From Clostridium novyi NT (lineage in GTDB: Bacteria > Bacillota > Clostridia > Clostridiales > Clostridiaceae), in contig NC_008593.1 of assembly GCF_000014125.1 (NCBI RefSeq), positions 1,612,001 through 1,676,000 on the forward strand: 64,000 nucleotides of DNA, read 5' to 3'. Under the pieces are notes generated by a model. It searched no databases. It saw only the letters and a program-made list of their open reading frames with translations, and had not been told where the DNA came from. The translations under genes and the position numbers were made by a program. The number at the start of each line of letters is the position of its first letter. Position 1 is the stretch's first letter. Shown here one piece after another: positions 29,416 through 37,288 of the stretch.

Positions 29416-30398
29416 ACGCCATGTCCTCCAGCTTCTACATGCCCTATTTTGTAAGCTTTGCTTCCCATCTTTTCTATATACCTTATTATATTTTCTGCGT
29501 CTTCCTCTTTAACACATAAAACGTATCCAATACCCATATTAAATGTGTTATACATATGTTCTTCCTCTACCCCAAGTGACATTATATGATTAAATATTTC
29601 TGGCACTTTAAAACTTCCCTTATTTATAACGGCTGTAAAATCACCTTTAAACATTCTTGGAATATTTTCATAAAAACCGCCCCCAGTTATATGAGCCATT
29701 CCATGTATATTGTATTTTTTTATTAATTCTAAAACTGTTTTTACATATATCTTTGTAGGAGTTAATAGTACATTTCCTATTTTTTCTCCATTGAAATCTT
29801 CATTAAAATCTTTAATAAGCTTTCTAACTAAGGAATATCCGTTACTATGAATTCCTGTAGATTCTATACCAATTAAAACGTCTCCATTTTCTATTTTGCT
29901 TCCATCTATTATTTCATCTTTTTCAACTACTCCAACACAAAAACCTGCAACATCATATTCCCCTTCTTTATAAAAGCCAGGCATCTCAGCTGTTTCTCCT
30001 CCAATTAGAGAACATCCCGCATCTATACAACCATCACTTACTCCACGAACAAGATCTGCTGCATTTTCAGCTTCTAACTTTCCACAAGCTATATAATCTA
30101 AAAAGAATAATGGTTTTGCACCGTGGCATAATATATCATTAACACACATAGCTACACAATCAATACCTACTGTGTCGTATTTTTTCATATCAAATGCTAT
30201 TTTAAGTTTAGTTCCAACACCATCTGTTCCTGAAACTAAAACTGGAGTTTTGTAACCTGAAAGTTCAAACATTCCTGCAAAACTTCCTAAATCATTAATT
30301 ACTCCTTTAGTAAATGTTTTTGCTGCATAATTTTTCATAAGTGAAACAGCTTTGTAACCTTCCTCTATATTTACTCCTGCATCTTTATAAGTAGCCAT
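29403..30398 (-). CDS. purM: AIR synthetase (phosphoribosylformylglycinamidine cyclo-ligase)
   Basis: 331 residues. Closes the imidazole ring, FGAM to AIR, with ATP. Motifs: the N-terminal YKDAGVNIEEGY, SGTDGVGTKL, MCVNDILCHGAKPLFFLDY, IGGETAEMPG and HITGGGF. Full length. Starts 8 nt after purF and overlaps purN. Confidence 0.97.
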   Translation of the reverse strand: MATYKDAGVNIEEGYKAVSLMKNYAAKTFTKGVINDLGSFAGMFELSGYKTPVLVSGTDGVGTKLKIAFDMKKYDTVGIDCVAMCVNDILCHGAKPLFFLDYIACGKLEAENAADLVRGVSDGCIDAGCSLIGGETAEMPGFYKEGEYDVAGFCVGVVEKDEIIDGSKIENGDVLIGIESTGIHSNGYSLVRKLIKDFNEDFNGEKIGNVLLTPTKIYVKTVLELIKKYNIHGMAHITGGGFYENIPRMFKGDFTAVINKGSFKVPEIFNHIMSLGVEEEHMYNTFNMGIGYVLCVKEEDAENIIRYIEKMGSKAYKIGHVEAGGHGVCLK

Positions 30399-30406
30399 TT
30401 TAGTAC

Positions 30407-31783
30407 CTACCTTTCTACTGGATATTGTCCATTAAAGCATCCTAAACAAAATTCATCTTTTCCATCTTTAAGCACTTTCAAAAGTCCCTCTATACTTAAA
30501 TATCCAAGACTATCTGCTCCTATTTCCTTGCATATTTCATCAACAGACATATTTGCTCCTATTAAATCCTTTTTATATGGAGTTGCAATTCCAAAGTAAC
30601 ATGGATCTGTAACAACTGGAGATGACAATCTAAAGTGAATTTCTTTAGCTCCTGCTCTTTTTAAAACTTCAACTAGTCTTCTACTTGTTGTTCCTCTTAC
30701 TATAGAATCATCAATTAATACAACTCTTTTTCCTTCTACATTAACTTTAAGAGGACTTAATTTTACTGAAACTGCCCTTTCTCTTAAATCTTGAGATGGT
30801 GCTATAAATGTTCTTCCTACATATTTATTTTTAACAAGTCCAATTCCATATGGAATACCTGATGCTTTAGCATATCCAACAGCTGCTGGTATTCCTGAAT
30901 CTGGTACACCAATTACAATATCAGCATCAGCTGGAGCTTCTTTAAATAATTGTTCACCTGCTGCCACTCTTGAGTTATAAACCTCAATTCCATCCATTTT
31001 ACTGTCAGGTCTTGCGAAATATATATATTCAAAAGCACAAGTTTTGTGTTTTATATTTTCCTCAAATTTAAAAGATCTAAGTCCATTTTCATCTACTATT
31101 ACCATTTCTCCAGGTTCTACATCACGAATAAACTCTGCACCTATACAATTAAGGGCACAACTTTCAGAACAAATTACATAATCATCTTCCATTTTTCCTA
31201 TACATAATGGTCTTATACCATTTGGATCCCTAACTCCTATAAGTTTGTCCTTTGTTAAAATTACAATTCCATAAGAACCTTTAACTTCTTTCATAGCGTC
31301 TTTTATAGATTCTTCTATATCACTTTTTAGGCTTCTTGCAATAAGATTTAAAATCACTTCAGAATCTATTGAAGTTTGAAACAAAACTCCTTTTTCTTCT
31401 AATTCCTGTTTTATTTTTTCTGCATTAATTAAAGTACCATTATGAGCTATTGCAATTGATCCTAGTTTAAAGCTACTTAAGAGAGGTTGTGCATTTGAAA
31501 TTGTACTTTCCCCAAAAGTAGAATATCTAACATGACCAATGGCCATTTTGCCTTTCATGTTATTTATTATTTCTTCATTAAAGACATCACTAACTAACCC
31601 CATATCTTTTATACAAGTAAGTTTTTCTCCATCTGATACTACTATTCCCGCACTTTCCTCACCTCTATGTTGAAGTGCATAAAGTCCATAATATGTTACA
31701 CTTGCTACATTTAATTTTGATTTAGAATATATACCAAACACTCCACATTCATCTTTAAACTTATCTATTTCGATTTTATTCAT
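30407..31783 (-). CDS. purF: Amidophosphoribosyltransferase
   Basis: 458 residues. First committed step of purine synthesis, PRPP to phosphoribosylamine. It has the N-terminal nucleophile after an 11-residue propeptide: DE then CGVFGIY (Cys12). The glutaminase domain shows LQHRGEESAGI and HVRYSTFG; the PRPP site is VVLIDDSIVRGTTS. C-terminal cysteines (CYFG, FCLGCF) fit the Bacillus-type Fe-S enzyme. Lies 17 nt after purC. Confidence 0.97.
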   Translation of the reverse strand: MNKIEIDKFKDECGVFGIYSKSKLNVASVTYYGLYALQHRGEESAGIVVSDGEKLTCIKDMGLVSDVFNEEIINNMKGKMAIGHVRYSTFGESTISNAQPLLSSFKLGSIAIAHNGTLINAEKIKQELEEKGVLFQTSIDSEVILNLIARSLKSDIEESIKDAMKEVKGSYGIVILTKDKLIGVRDPNGIRPLCIGKMEDDYVICSESCALNCIGAEFIRDVEPGEMVIVDENGLRSFKFEENIKHKTCAFEYIYFARPDSKMDGIEVYNSRVAAGEQLFKEAPADADIVIGVPDSGIPAAVGYAKASGIPYGIGLVKNKYVGRTFIAPSQDLRERAVSVKLSPLKVNVEGKRVVLIDDSIVRGTTSRRLVEVLKRAGAKEIHFRLSSPVVTDPCYFGIATPYKKDLIGANMSVDEICKEIGADSLGYLSIEGLLKVLKDGKDEFCLGCFNGQYPVER

Positions 31784-31800
31784 ATGGCCCTCCGTAAATT

Positions 31801-32508
31801 TTATTTAGCATTAGATATTCTATTTAATATTTCAATATAAGCTTCTTCAACATTTCCCATATCTCTTCTAAATCTATCTTTATCTAATTTTTCATTAGTA
31901 GTCGCATCCCAGAATCTACATGTATCTGGTGATATTTCATCTGCTAAGATAATTTTACCATTAAATCGACCAAATTCTAATTTAAAATCAATTAACTTTA
32001 TATTTTGTTTTAAGAAAAATTCCTTTAAAATGTTATTTACATTTGATGTAATGTTATATATTTCTTTTAATTCGTCAAAAGTAGCAAGTCCTAAAGCTAC
32101 TGCATGATAATCATTTATAAGTGGATCTCCAAGTTCATCATTTTTATAACAAATTTCAAATATTGTTGTGTTTAACTCTTTTCCTTCTGAAACTCCAAGT
32201 CTTTTTGCCATACTTCCTGCTGCAACATTTCTAACTATTACTTCAAGAGGTACTATCTCTACCTTTTTACAAAGTTGTTCTCTTTCATTTAATTTTTTTT
32301 CAAAATGAGTTTCTATTCCTTTTTCATGAAGCATCTCAAATATTGCAGATGTTATATTGTTATTTAAAATTCCTTTATGATCAATTTGAGATTTTTTAGC
32401 CCCATTAAATGCTGTTGCATCATCTTTATAATAAATAATTACATGATCCTTATCCTCAGCTTCATAAACTTTTTTTGCCTTTCCTTCATATAACATTTTC
32501 TTTTCCAT
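31801..32508 (-). CDS. purC: SAICAR synthetase
   Basis: 235 residues. Joins CAIR and aspartate. Motifs: [10 protein letters not shown] with the nucleotide loop, [23 protein letters not shown] and [10 protein letters not shown]. Normal length. Starts one base after the purE stop, so is probably coupled. Confidence 0.97.
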   Translation of the reverse strand: MEKKMLYEGKAKKVYEAEDKDHVIIYYKDDATAFNGAKKSQIDHKGILNNNITSAIFEMLHEKGIETHFEKKLNEREQLCKKVEIVPLEVIVRNVAAGSMAKRLGVSEGKELNTTIFEICYKNDELGDPLINDYHAVALGLATFDELKEIYNITSNVNNILKEFFLKQNIKLIDFKLEFGRFNGKIILADEISPDTCRFWDATTNEKLDKDRFRRDMGNVEEAYIEILNRISNAK

Positions 32509-32509
32509 T

Positions 32510-32989
32510 TTAAAGTTCTACCCCCTTAGAATTTTCTTTTATAAATTTTTCTTTCATATTCTTTCTATAGTTTTTTAATTTTTCTCTTAATTCTGGATAT
32601 TTTAAAGCTAAAATTTCTATAACAAGCATACCTGCATTGAAACTATTATTTAAACCAACTGTAGCAACAGGTATAGGTTTTGGCATTTGCACCATAGATA
32701 AAAGTGAATCAAGACCAGATACTGCTGCCTCTATTGGTACCCCTATAACTGGTAGTATAGTTTGAGATGCAATGACACCTGGAAGATGTGCTGCAAGCCC
32801 TGCCCCTGCAATTATACATTCATAATCTTCTTTTTCTAATTTCTTTACAACCTTTGATAATTCTTCTGGAATTCTATGCGCTGACAGAATGTATGAATTA
32901 TATTCTATTCCAAACTCTTTTAATATTTGTGCAGCACCTTTCATTTTAGCTATATCTGATTTACTACCAAAAATAATTGCTACTTTCAA
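32510..32989 (-). CDS. purE: N5-CAIR mutase, class I PurE
   Basis: 159 residues. Converts N5-CAIR to CAIR. Motifs: [23 protein letters not shown] and [16 protein letters not shown]. Uses a TTG start (32989) with AAAGGGGGG 7 nt upstream. No purK is present in this operon; it may be elsewhere. First gene of the purine operon. The CAIR route depends on a PurK not seen here. Confidence 0.96.
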   Translation of the reverse strand: MKVAIIFGSKSDIAKMKGAAQILKEFGIEYNSYILSAHRIPEELSKVVKKLEKEDYECIIAGAGLAAHLPGVIASQTILPVIGVPIEAAVSGLDSLLSMVQMPKPIPVATVGLNNSFNAGMLVIEILALKYPELREKLKNYRKNMKEKFIKENSKGVEL

Positions 32990-33049
32990 GAATAGCCCCC
33001 CTTTTGATTATATAATAATTATATGAACTATTTTTTTATTTTAGTAATT

Positions 33050-33058
33050 ATTGTTCGT
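33050..33058 (-). promoter_or_regulatory. ACGAACAAT motif downstream of the purE promoter (PurBox-like)
   Basis: ACGAACAAT begins 14 nt after the -10 of the purE promoter, so it lies at the expected transcript start. A related ACGAATAAT is upstream at 33126-33134. CGAAC is the core of Gram-positive PurR boxes. The same motif sits at the same place in the pflB promoter (56552-56560). Confidence 0.55.
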
Positions 33059-33072
33059 ATTTGTTTACCATA

Positions 33073-33101
33073 ATTTTACCACTTCATCTTTTGTAAGTCA
33101 A
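33073..33101 (-). promoter_or_regulatory. Promoter of the purine operon
   Basis: TTGACT (33096-33101), 17-nt spacer, TAAAAT (33073-33078) on the minus strand, about 85 nt before purE. Confidence 0.75.
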
Positions 33102-33159
33102 TACATTTACATATATTCTAATGCAATTATTCGTTTTTAGCGAAATTTTACACGAAATT

Positions 33160-33197
33160 CAAAAGGCATAGTTCGTAATGATGCGAACTATGCCTCT
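33160..33197 (-). terminator. Terminator after the Ala/Gly symporter gene, containing an inverted CGAAC pair
   Basis: A perfect 12-bp stem AGGCATAGTTCG / CGAACTATGCCT with an 8-nt loop, then TTTT on the minus strand. It lies 25 nt after the symporter stop. The stem includes ATAGTTCG/CGAACTAT, the same core as the PurBox-like motifs, ~60 bp upstream of the purE promoter. Confidence 0.75.
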
Positions 33198-33218
33198 ATT
33201 TTATATTTTTATTAACTT

Positions 33219-34607
33219 TTATAATACTTCATCTACTTTTTGTACTTCAAAAATTTCCTTTTTACGTTTTTCATCAAAGAATTTTTTTGTTTCGGCAACT
33301 ATTACTCCACTTAATCCTATTAAAGCAATAAGATTTGGTATTGCCATTAATCCATTTACTATGTCTGCTATTATCCATATTAAATCTAGTCCTATAAATG
33401 ATCCCATAGCAACTAATACAATATAAACTATTTTATATGGTTTTATTGCCTTAACTCCTGCTAAATAAACCATACATCTTTCTCCATAATAATTCCATCC
33501 AAGTATAGTTGTAAAAGCAAAGAATATAAGTCCTATAGCAACTATTATTTTTCCTAAGTAAGGAACGGGAATTCCTATGTTAAAAGCATGCGTTGTCATT
33601 GCTGCACCTTCAAAGTCTGAACTCCAAGCACCTGTTACTATAAGCACTATACCAGTCATTGTACATATTAATATTGTATCAAAGAAAGTACCAGTCATTG
33701 ATATTAAACCTTGACGTACACAAGATTTAGTTTTTGCTGCCGCTGCTGCAATTGGCGCACTTCCTAAACCAGACTCATTAGAGAATACTCCTCTTGCTAT
33801 ACCACTTTGAATAGTTTTCATAACAGTTGTTCCTAAAAATCCACCTAAAGCTGCTGTTGGAGTAAATGCACTTTTAATTATTAATTTTATGGCACTTGGT
33901 AAAGCATTTATATTAAAAACTAAAATAAGTAAAGCACCTATTATATAGAATACGGCCATAAAAGGAACTACTTTTTCAGCTACAGATGCAATATTTTTAA
34001 TTCCTCCAATAGTTACAAGCGCAACTAGTGCTGTTATTACTATTGCTGTTATTATTATTGGTATATTAAAAGTTACTTTGGCAACTTGTGATATGGCTTT
34101 TACTTGTGCAAATGTTCCAATACCAAAGAACGCAACCCCAATACCAAATACAGCAAATATTTTTGCAAGCCATTTAATTCCTAAACCATTTTCTATGTAA
34201 TACATTGGTCCCCCAGCCATTTGACCATTTTCATCTACAGTTCTATATTTTACTGCAAGTAATCCTTCTGCATATTTAGTAGCCATACCAAAAAATGCAG
34301 CTATCCACATCCAGAATATAGCTCCTGGTCCTCCAGCTTTTATAGCTGTTGTAACTCCAACTATATTACCTGTACCTATAGTTGCAGATAAAGCTGTACA
34401 CAAAGCTGCAAAACTAGATACATCGCCTTCTTCTTCAAGTTCATCATCTTTTCCAAAAACATATTTTAGTGCCAATGGTAATTTAAAGATTTGTAAAATC
34501 CCAAGTCTTACTGTTAAATAAATACCTGTACCAACTAATAAAATTAGCAGTGGTGGACCCCACAACCAAGAATCAATTTTGTTAAAAATTTGTGATAATA
34601 ATGACAT
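33219..34607 (-). CDS. Alanine/glycine:cation symporter (AGCS family)
   Basis: 462 residues with ~10-11 hydrophobic segments; uptake of alanine or glycine with sodium. Signatures: TALSATIGTGNIVGVTTAI, GPGAIFWMW, GGPMYYIENGLG and GIARGVFSNESGLGSAPIA. Start ATG 34607 is preceded by AGGAGGATGATAAC. A tandem glycine riboswitch directly upstream argues that glycine is the key substrate and signal. Single gene unit ended by the hairpin at 33160-33197. Confidence 0.94.
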   Translation of the reverse strand: MSLLSQIFNKIDSWLWGPPLLILLVGTGIYLTVRLGILQIFKLPLALKYVFGKDDELEEEGDVSSFAALCTALSATIGTGNIVGVTTAIKAGGPGAIFWMWIAAFFGMATKYAEGLLAVKYRTVDENGQMAGGPMYYIENGLGIKWLAKIFAVFGIGVAFFGIGTFAQVKAISQVAKVTFNIPIIITAIVITALVALVTIGGIKNIASVAEKVVPFMAVFYIIGALLILVFNINALPSAIKLIIKSAFTPTAALGGFLGTTVMKTIQSGIARGVFSNESGLGSAPIAAAAAKTKSCVRQGLISMTGTFFDTILICTMTGIVLIVTGAWSSDFEGAAMTTHAFNIGIPVPYLGKIIVAIGLIFFAFTTILGWNYYGERCMVYLAGVKAIKPYKIVYIVLVAMGSFIGLDLIWIIADIVNGLMAIPNLIALIGLSGVIVAETKKFFDEKRKKEIFEVQKVDEVL

Positions 34608-34685
34608 GTTATCATCCTCCTATGATTTGTTTATTTTACGGAGGAGAATACGAATTATTTTTTTGTACTATAAATAAAATAATCC

Positions 34686-34876
34686 TATCCTCTGTCCTTT
34701 TACCTGAGAGTTTCAATAACTAAAATTTAGCTATCTTTCTCCTTCGGTGTCCATTAATGGATCTCTCCAGAGGCTCGTCCAATAACGGTCATCCCCTATA
34801 AACATAGTTACCTGAAAGATTGACCTCTTCGGTGGATGGAATCCCATCTCTCTCCCGCTATCTTCATCCGAACACT
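34686..34876 (-). promoter_or_regulatory. Tandem glycine riboswitch
   Basis: Two aptamers in series on the minus strand. Each has GCGGGAGAGA- or CTGGAGAGA-type entry, a CACCGAAG segment (the first CACCGAAGAGG, the second CACCGAAGGAG) and a closing CAGGTAA block (first TTTCAGGTAACTA, second CTCTCAGGTAAAAGGACAGAG). Downstream, TTCTCCTCC at 34640-34648 can pair with the symporter ribosome site AGGAGGAT (34612-34619), and no strong terminator is present, so control appears translational. Confidence 0.93.
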
Positions 34877-34894
34877 TCTTTATTTTACTGTTTC

Positions 34895-34923
34895 ATTATA
34901 TTAAACTTTTTTTAATAATACAA
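34895..34923 (-). promoter_or_regulatory. Promoter of glycine riboswitch transcript
   Basis: TTGTAT, 17-nt spacer, TATAAT on the minus strand, ~18 nt before the first aptamer. Confidence 0.65.
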
Positions 34924-35024
34924 TGGTAATTTTATAAATAATGACAAAAATATAGCCTGCACACACAATTTCGTTTTTTAATTAATCATATAAATTATAT
35001 AATTTTATATAAAAAACCATATTA

Positions 35025-35543
35025 TTATTTATTAAATTTTGCAACTTTATTCATTATTTCAAGTCTATCAACCATCTTCCATGCACCATAAATTACAATT
35101 GCATGAATAGGAAACATAATGGCTTCTTTTACAAGTCTTGTAACAAATAAAACTTTTACTGCTTTTCCAGTTAAAATTTGAAGCCATATTGTATTCATAG
35201 TTAAGTTTACAAGAACAGTTATTATTCCTACAGCTAAAAGTACTCTTTTTACTGATACTTTTTTATTGTAAAAGAACACTCCATATATTACTGCCCCTAC
35301 AAAAGCACTTAGAGTAAACCCTGGAAAATAGGCTCCCTTAGGAAATATCATCATCCCTAATACATCAGATGTTGCTCCCACAATTCCAGCAAGAAGTGGT
35401 CCAAACATCATCCCTGACATAGCAACTGGAATAAACCCAAATCCAATTCTTATTATAGGTGTTTGTATAGATAAAAATCTAGTAAACACAATCTCTAGTG
35501 TAATCATAAATGCCATATAAATCATAACATTTACCTTTTTCAT
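35025..35543 (-). CDS. folT: Folate ECF transporter S component
   Basis: 172 residues, ~6 membrane segments. The substrate-binding subunit of an energy-coupling-factor importer; the EcfA/EcfA'/EcfT module is not in the window. Family features: RIGFGFIPVAMSGMMFGP and GATSDVLGMMIFPKGAYFPGFT. ATG 35543 follows GAGGAGAG; the longer open frame to 35630 runs through the riboswitch and is not the protein. The THF riboswitch upstream assigns folate as substrate. Confidence 0.93.
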   Translation of the reverse strand: MKKVNVMIYMAFMITLEIVFTRFLSIQTPIIRIGFGFIPVAMSGMMFGPLLAGIVGATSDVLGMMIFPKGAYFPGFTLSAFVGAVIYGVFFYNKKVSVKRVLLAVGIITVLVNLTMNTIWLQILTGKAVKVLFVTRLVKEAIMFPIHAIVIYGAWKMVDRLEIMNKVAKFNK

Positions 35544-35606
35544 TTTCTCTCCTCCTCTCTTTTTCACAATATGCCAAAAAGAGAGGATAACCCCTATCTC
35601 TTTTAT

Positions 35607-35712
35607 GGCAGCGGAATGCGATATATGCACCGCAAATGAAATAAATTCATTTTTCGTTCAATGGACAACTTCCCGTTCCAATGACACTTAACGCACAAAT
35701 ACCTACTCTGCC
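35607..35712 (-). promoter_or_regulatory. Tetrahydrofolate (THF) riboswitch
   Basis: The minus-strand RNA shows the folT-motif landmarks in order: GGCAGAGTAG, GTGCGTTAAGTGT, GGGAAGTTGTCC, AACGAA, GCGGTGCAT, GCATTCCGCTGCC, with the 5' GGCAG closing on CTGCC. Downstream, CCTCTCTTTTT (about 35577-35587) can pair either with AAAGAGATAGG or with AAAAAGAGAGG next to the folT ribosome site, a two-state translational switch. Confidence 0.93.
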
Positions 35713-35744
35713 TTTTATTAATTTTTATAATTTATTTAATGCAT

Positions 35745-35773
35745 ATTATACTTTATAATACACATTATTACAA
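35745..35773 (-). promoter_or_regulatory. Promoter of THF riboswitch-folT
   Basis: TTGTAA, 17-nt spacer, TATAAT on the minus strand. Just upstream (35783-35799) is AGTTCGTATTATAACGAAAT, an inverted pair of CGAA cores that may bind the same regulator as the purine promoter. Confidence 0.65.
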
Positions 35774-35915
35774 GCATTAAATTTCGTTATAATACGAACT
35801 ATATTAGTATTTTCCATAATATTCTTCTGTTTTTTTGTTCTTTTATACTTAAAATGGCACTATTTAAATTTTATAATTTTAAATAATGCCATATTGGTAT
35901 TCTTATATTTAATAT

Positions 35916-36512
35916 TTAATTGTTTTTTATTCCTCTTATTTTTCTTACTGCTATTACTATAGGTAATGCTACTATTATTGAAAGTCCAGCAGAATTAAAT
36001 CCATTTAAAACTAACATAAGCATAGTTTTACTTGCTGCTGCAGTTGATATGTGAAGCGCCTGTGCATACTGCTTTAAATACAATGCATACATTAATCCCA
36101 TTACTCCTAATGTATTAGTAAATGAACCTACTGCTGCTGCAATTCCTATTCTTACTTTATCATGTCTTATTTTTAAATATTTATATACTAAATAAGGTGT
36201 TACCCCTATTAAAATTCTTGGTAAAATTGATACTATAGGATTTAAAAATATAAATGATACTGGTGTTGGTGTATTAATAGCACGAAACATACTAAATGCT
36301 CCAAAAAGTAATCCAAGCATTCCCCCAACTACAGGCCCTTCAATTAATGAACCTACTATTACAGGTATATGCATTATAGTTAAATTTACCGGTGGAACTG
36401 GTATAAACCCAAGTCCAGTGGCTCCTAATACCATAACTATAGCAAACAATGCGCCTACTGTAGTTATTTCCCTTGTTGTAAATTTTCTTTTTGTTAAAAT
36501 TTTTTCTGACAT
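35916..36512 (-). CDS. ECF transporter S component, vitamin unknown (pantothenate-type possible)
   Basis: 198 residues, ~6 membrane segments. Matches the ECF-S (PF12822-like) pattern: REITTVGALFAIVMVLG, PVNLTIMHIPVIVGSL and GGMLGLLFGAFSMFRA. ATG 36512 follows GGGAGGG. No recognisable riboswitch lies in its leader, so the vitamin is not fixed; pantothenate is a guess from similarity to PanT. Own promoter upstream. Confidence 0.82.
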   Translation of the reverse strand: MSEKILTKRKFTTREITTVGALFAIVMVLGATGLGFIPVPPVNLTIMHIPVIVGSLIEGPVVGGMLGLLFGAFSMFRAINTPTPVSFIFLNPIVSILPRILIGVTPYLVYKYLKIRHDKVRIGIAAAVGSFTNTLGVMGLMYALYLKQYAQALHISTAAASKTMLMLVLNGFNSAGLSIIVALPIVIAVRKIRGIKNN

Positions 36513-36631
36513 TTTAATACCCTCCCATTCTTATTCCATTAAATTGGATATAAGTTGTTTAGTTGTTAAGCTTTTAACTTGAAAATTCTTAATTTATTAA
36601 GTTTGGTTTCATAAAAATACCAACTATGTTC

Positions 36632-36659
36632 ATTATACAATATTTTCATTGGAGTTCAA
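36632..36659 (-). promoter_or_regulatory. Promoter of the ECF S-component gene
   Basis: TTGAAC, 16-nt spacer, TATAAT on the minus strand, ~120 nt before the start codon. The leader has a small AAGCTT-centred hairpin and no known riboswitch. Confidence 0.6.
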
Positions 36660-36848
36660 GGTTTTTTTTATGAAATATTAGCAAAAAATTGTTAATATTT
36701 TAACTATACGTTTTTTTATGTGTGTTTTATACTTATTTTTTTATTTTATTAATATTTTTAACTAAATAAATAAATTATTCTACATTATATGTACCTGTTT
36801 AAATATACAATATATTTTGAATAAATAAAAATTTATTCAAAAAACCTG

Positions 36849-36877
36849 TTGACAAACTACATGGTAGTTCTTATAAT
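36849..36877 (+). promoter_or_regulatory. Promoter of T-box-brnQ transcript
   Basis: TTGACA, 17-nt spacer, TATAAT: perfect consensus hexamers on the plus strand. Confidence 0.88.
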
Positions 36878-36883
36878 AATATA

Positions 36884-37220
36884 CAAATCAAAAACCTGTT
36901 AAAATCTTCAAGACATTGACGGAGAGAAAAATACTATATTTTAATTACAGAGAACCAACATTTGCTGAGAGTTGGATATTAAACTAGTATATAATACTCA
37001 CTCCTGAGTTGCCAATCTGAATTTATTTTAGTAAGATTGGACGGTTGTCACCGATATATGACTAAAGTTTAAGTATTAACTAAGTATTAAAGTGTTTATT
37101 ACTTATTAAGTCATATACTTTAACTTTAATAGAGGCATTTTTTTTAATGTAAACTAGGGTGGTACCACGAATATTGGCTTTCGTCCCTATGAAGTATTTC
37201 ATAGGGACGAAAGCTTTTTT
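36884..37220 (+). promoter_or_regulatory. T-box leader with terminator, upstream of brnQ
   Basis: Stem I elements (GACGGAGAG, ACAGAGAACC, CTGAGAGTTGG), the invariant T-box AGGGTGGTACCACG (37156-37169) and a strong terminator GCTTTCGTCCCTATG/CATAGGGACGAAAGC with T7 (37177-37220). In the specifier loop, between TAGTAT and the closing CTCC, the readable triplet before A is CTC, which would be leucine. Uncharged tRNA is expected to allow read-through into the amino-acid transporter. Confidence 0.93.
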
Positions 37221-37288
37221 TATTAAAAATGCTAATTTTAATGTAGATCAAGTTTTTATTTATTATATTTTTTTAAGGGGGCATTAAT

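Noticed and set aside
36513..36631. A riboswitch before the second ECF S component.
   Set aside because: Only a small hairpin around AAGCTT was found; no known aptamer core is present.
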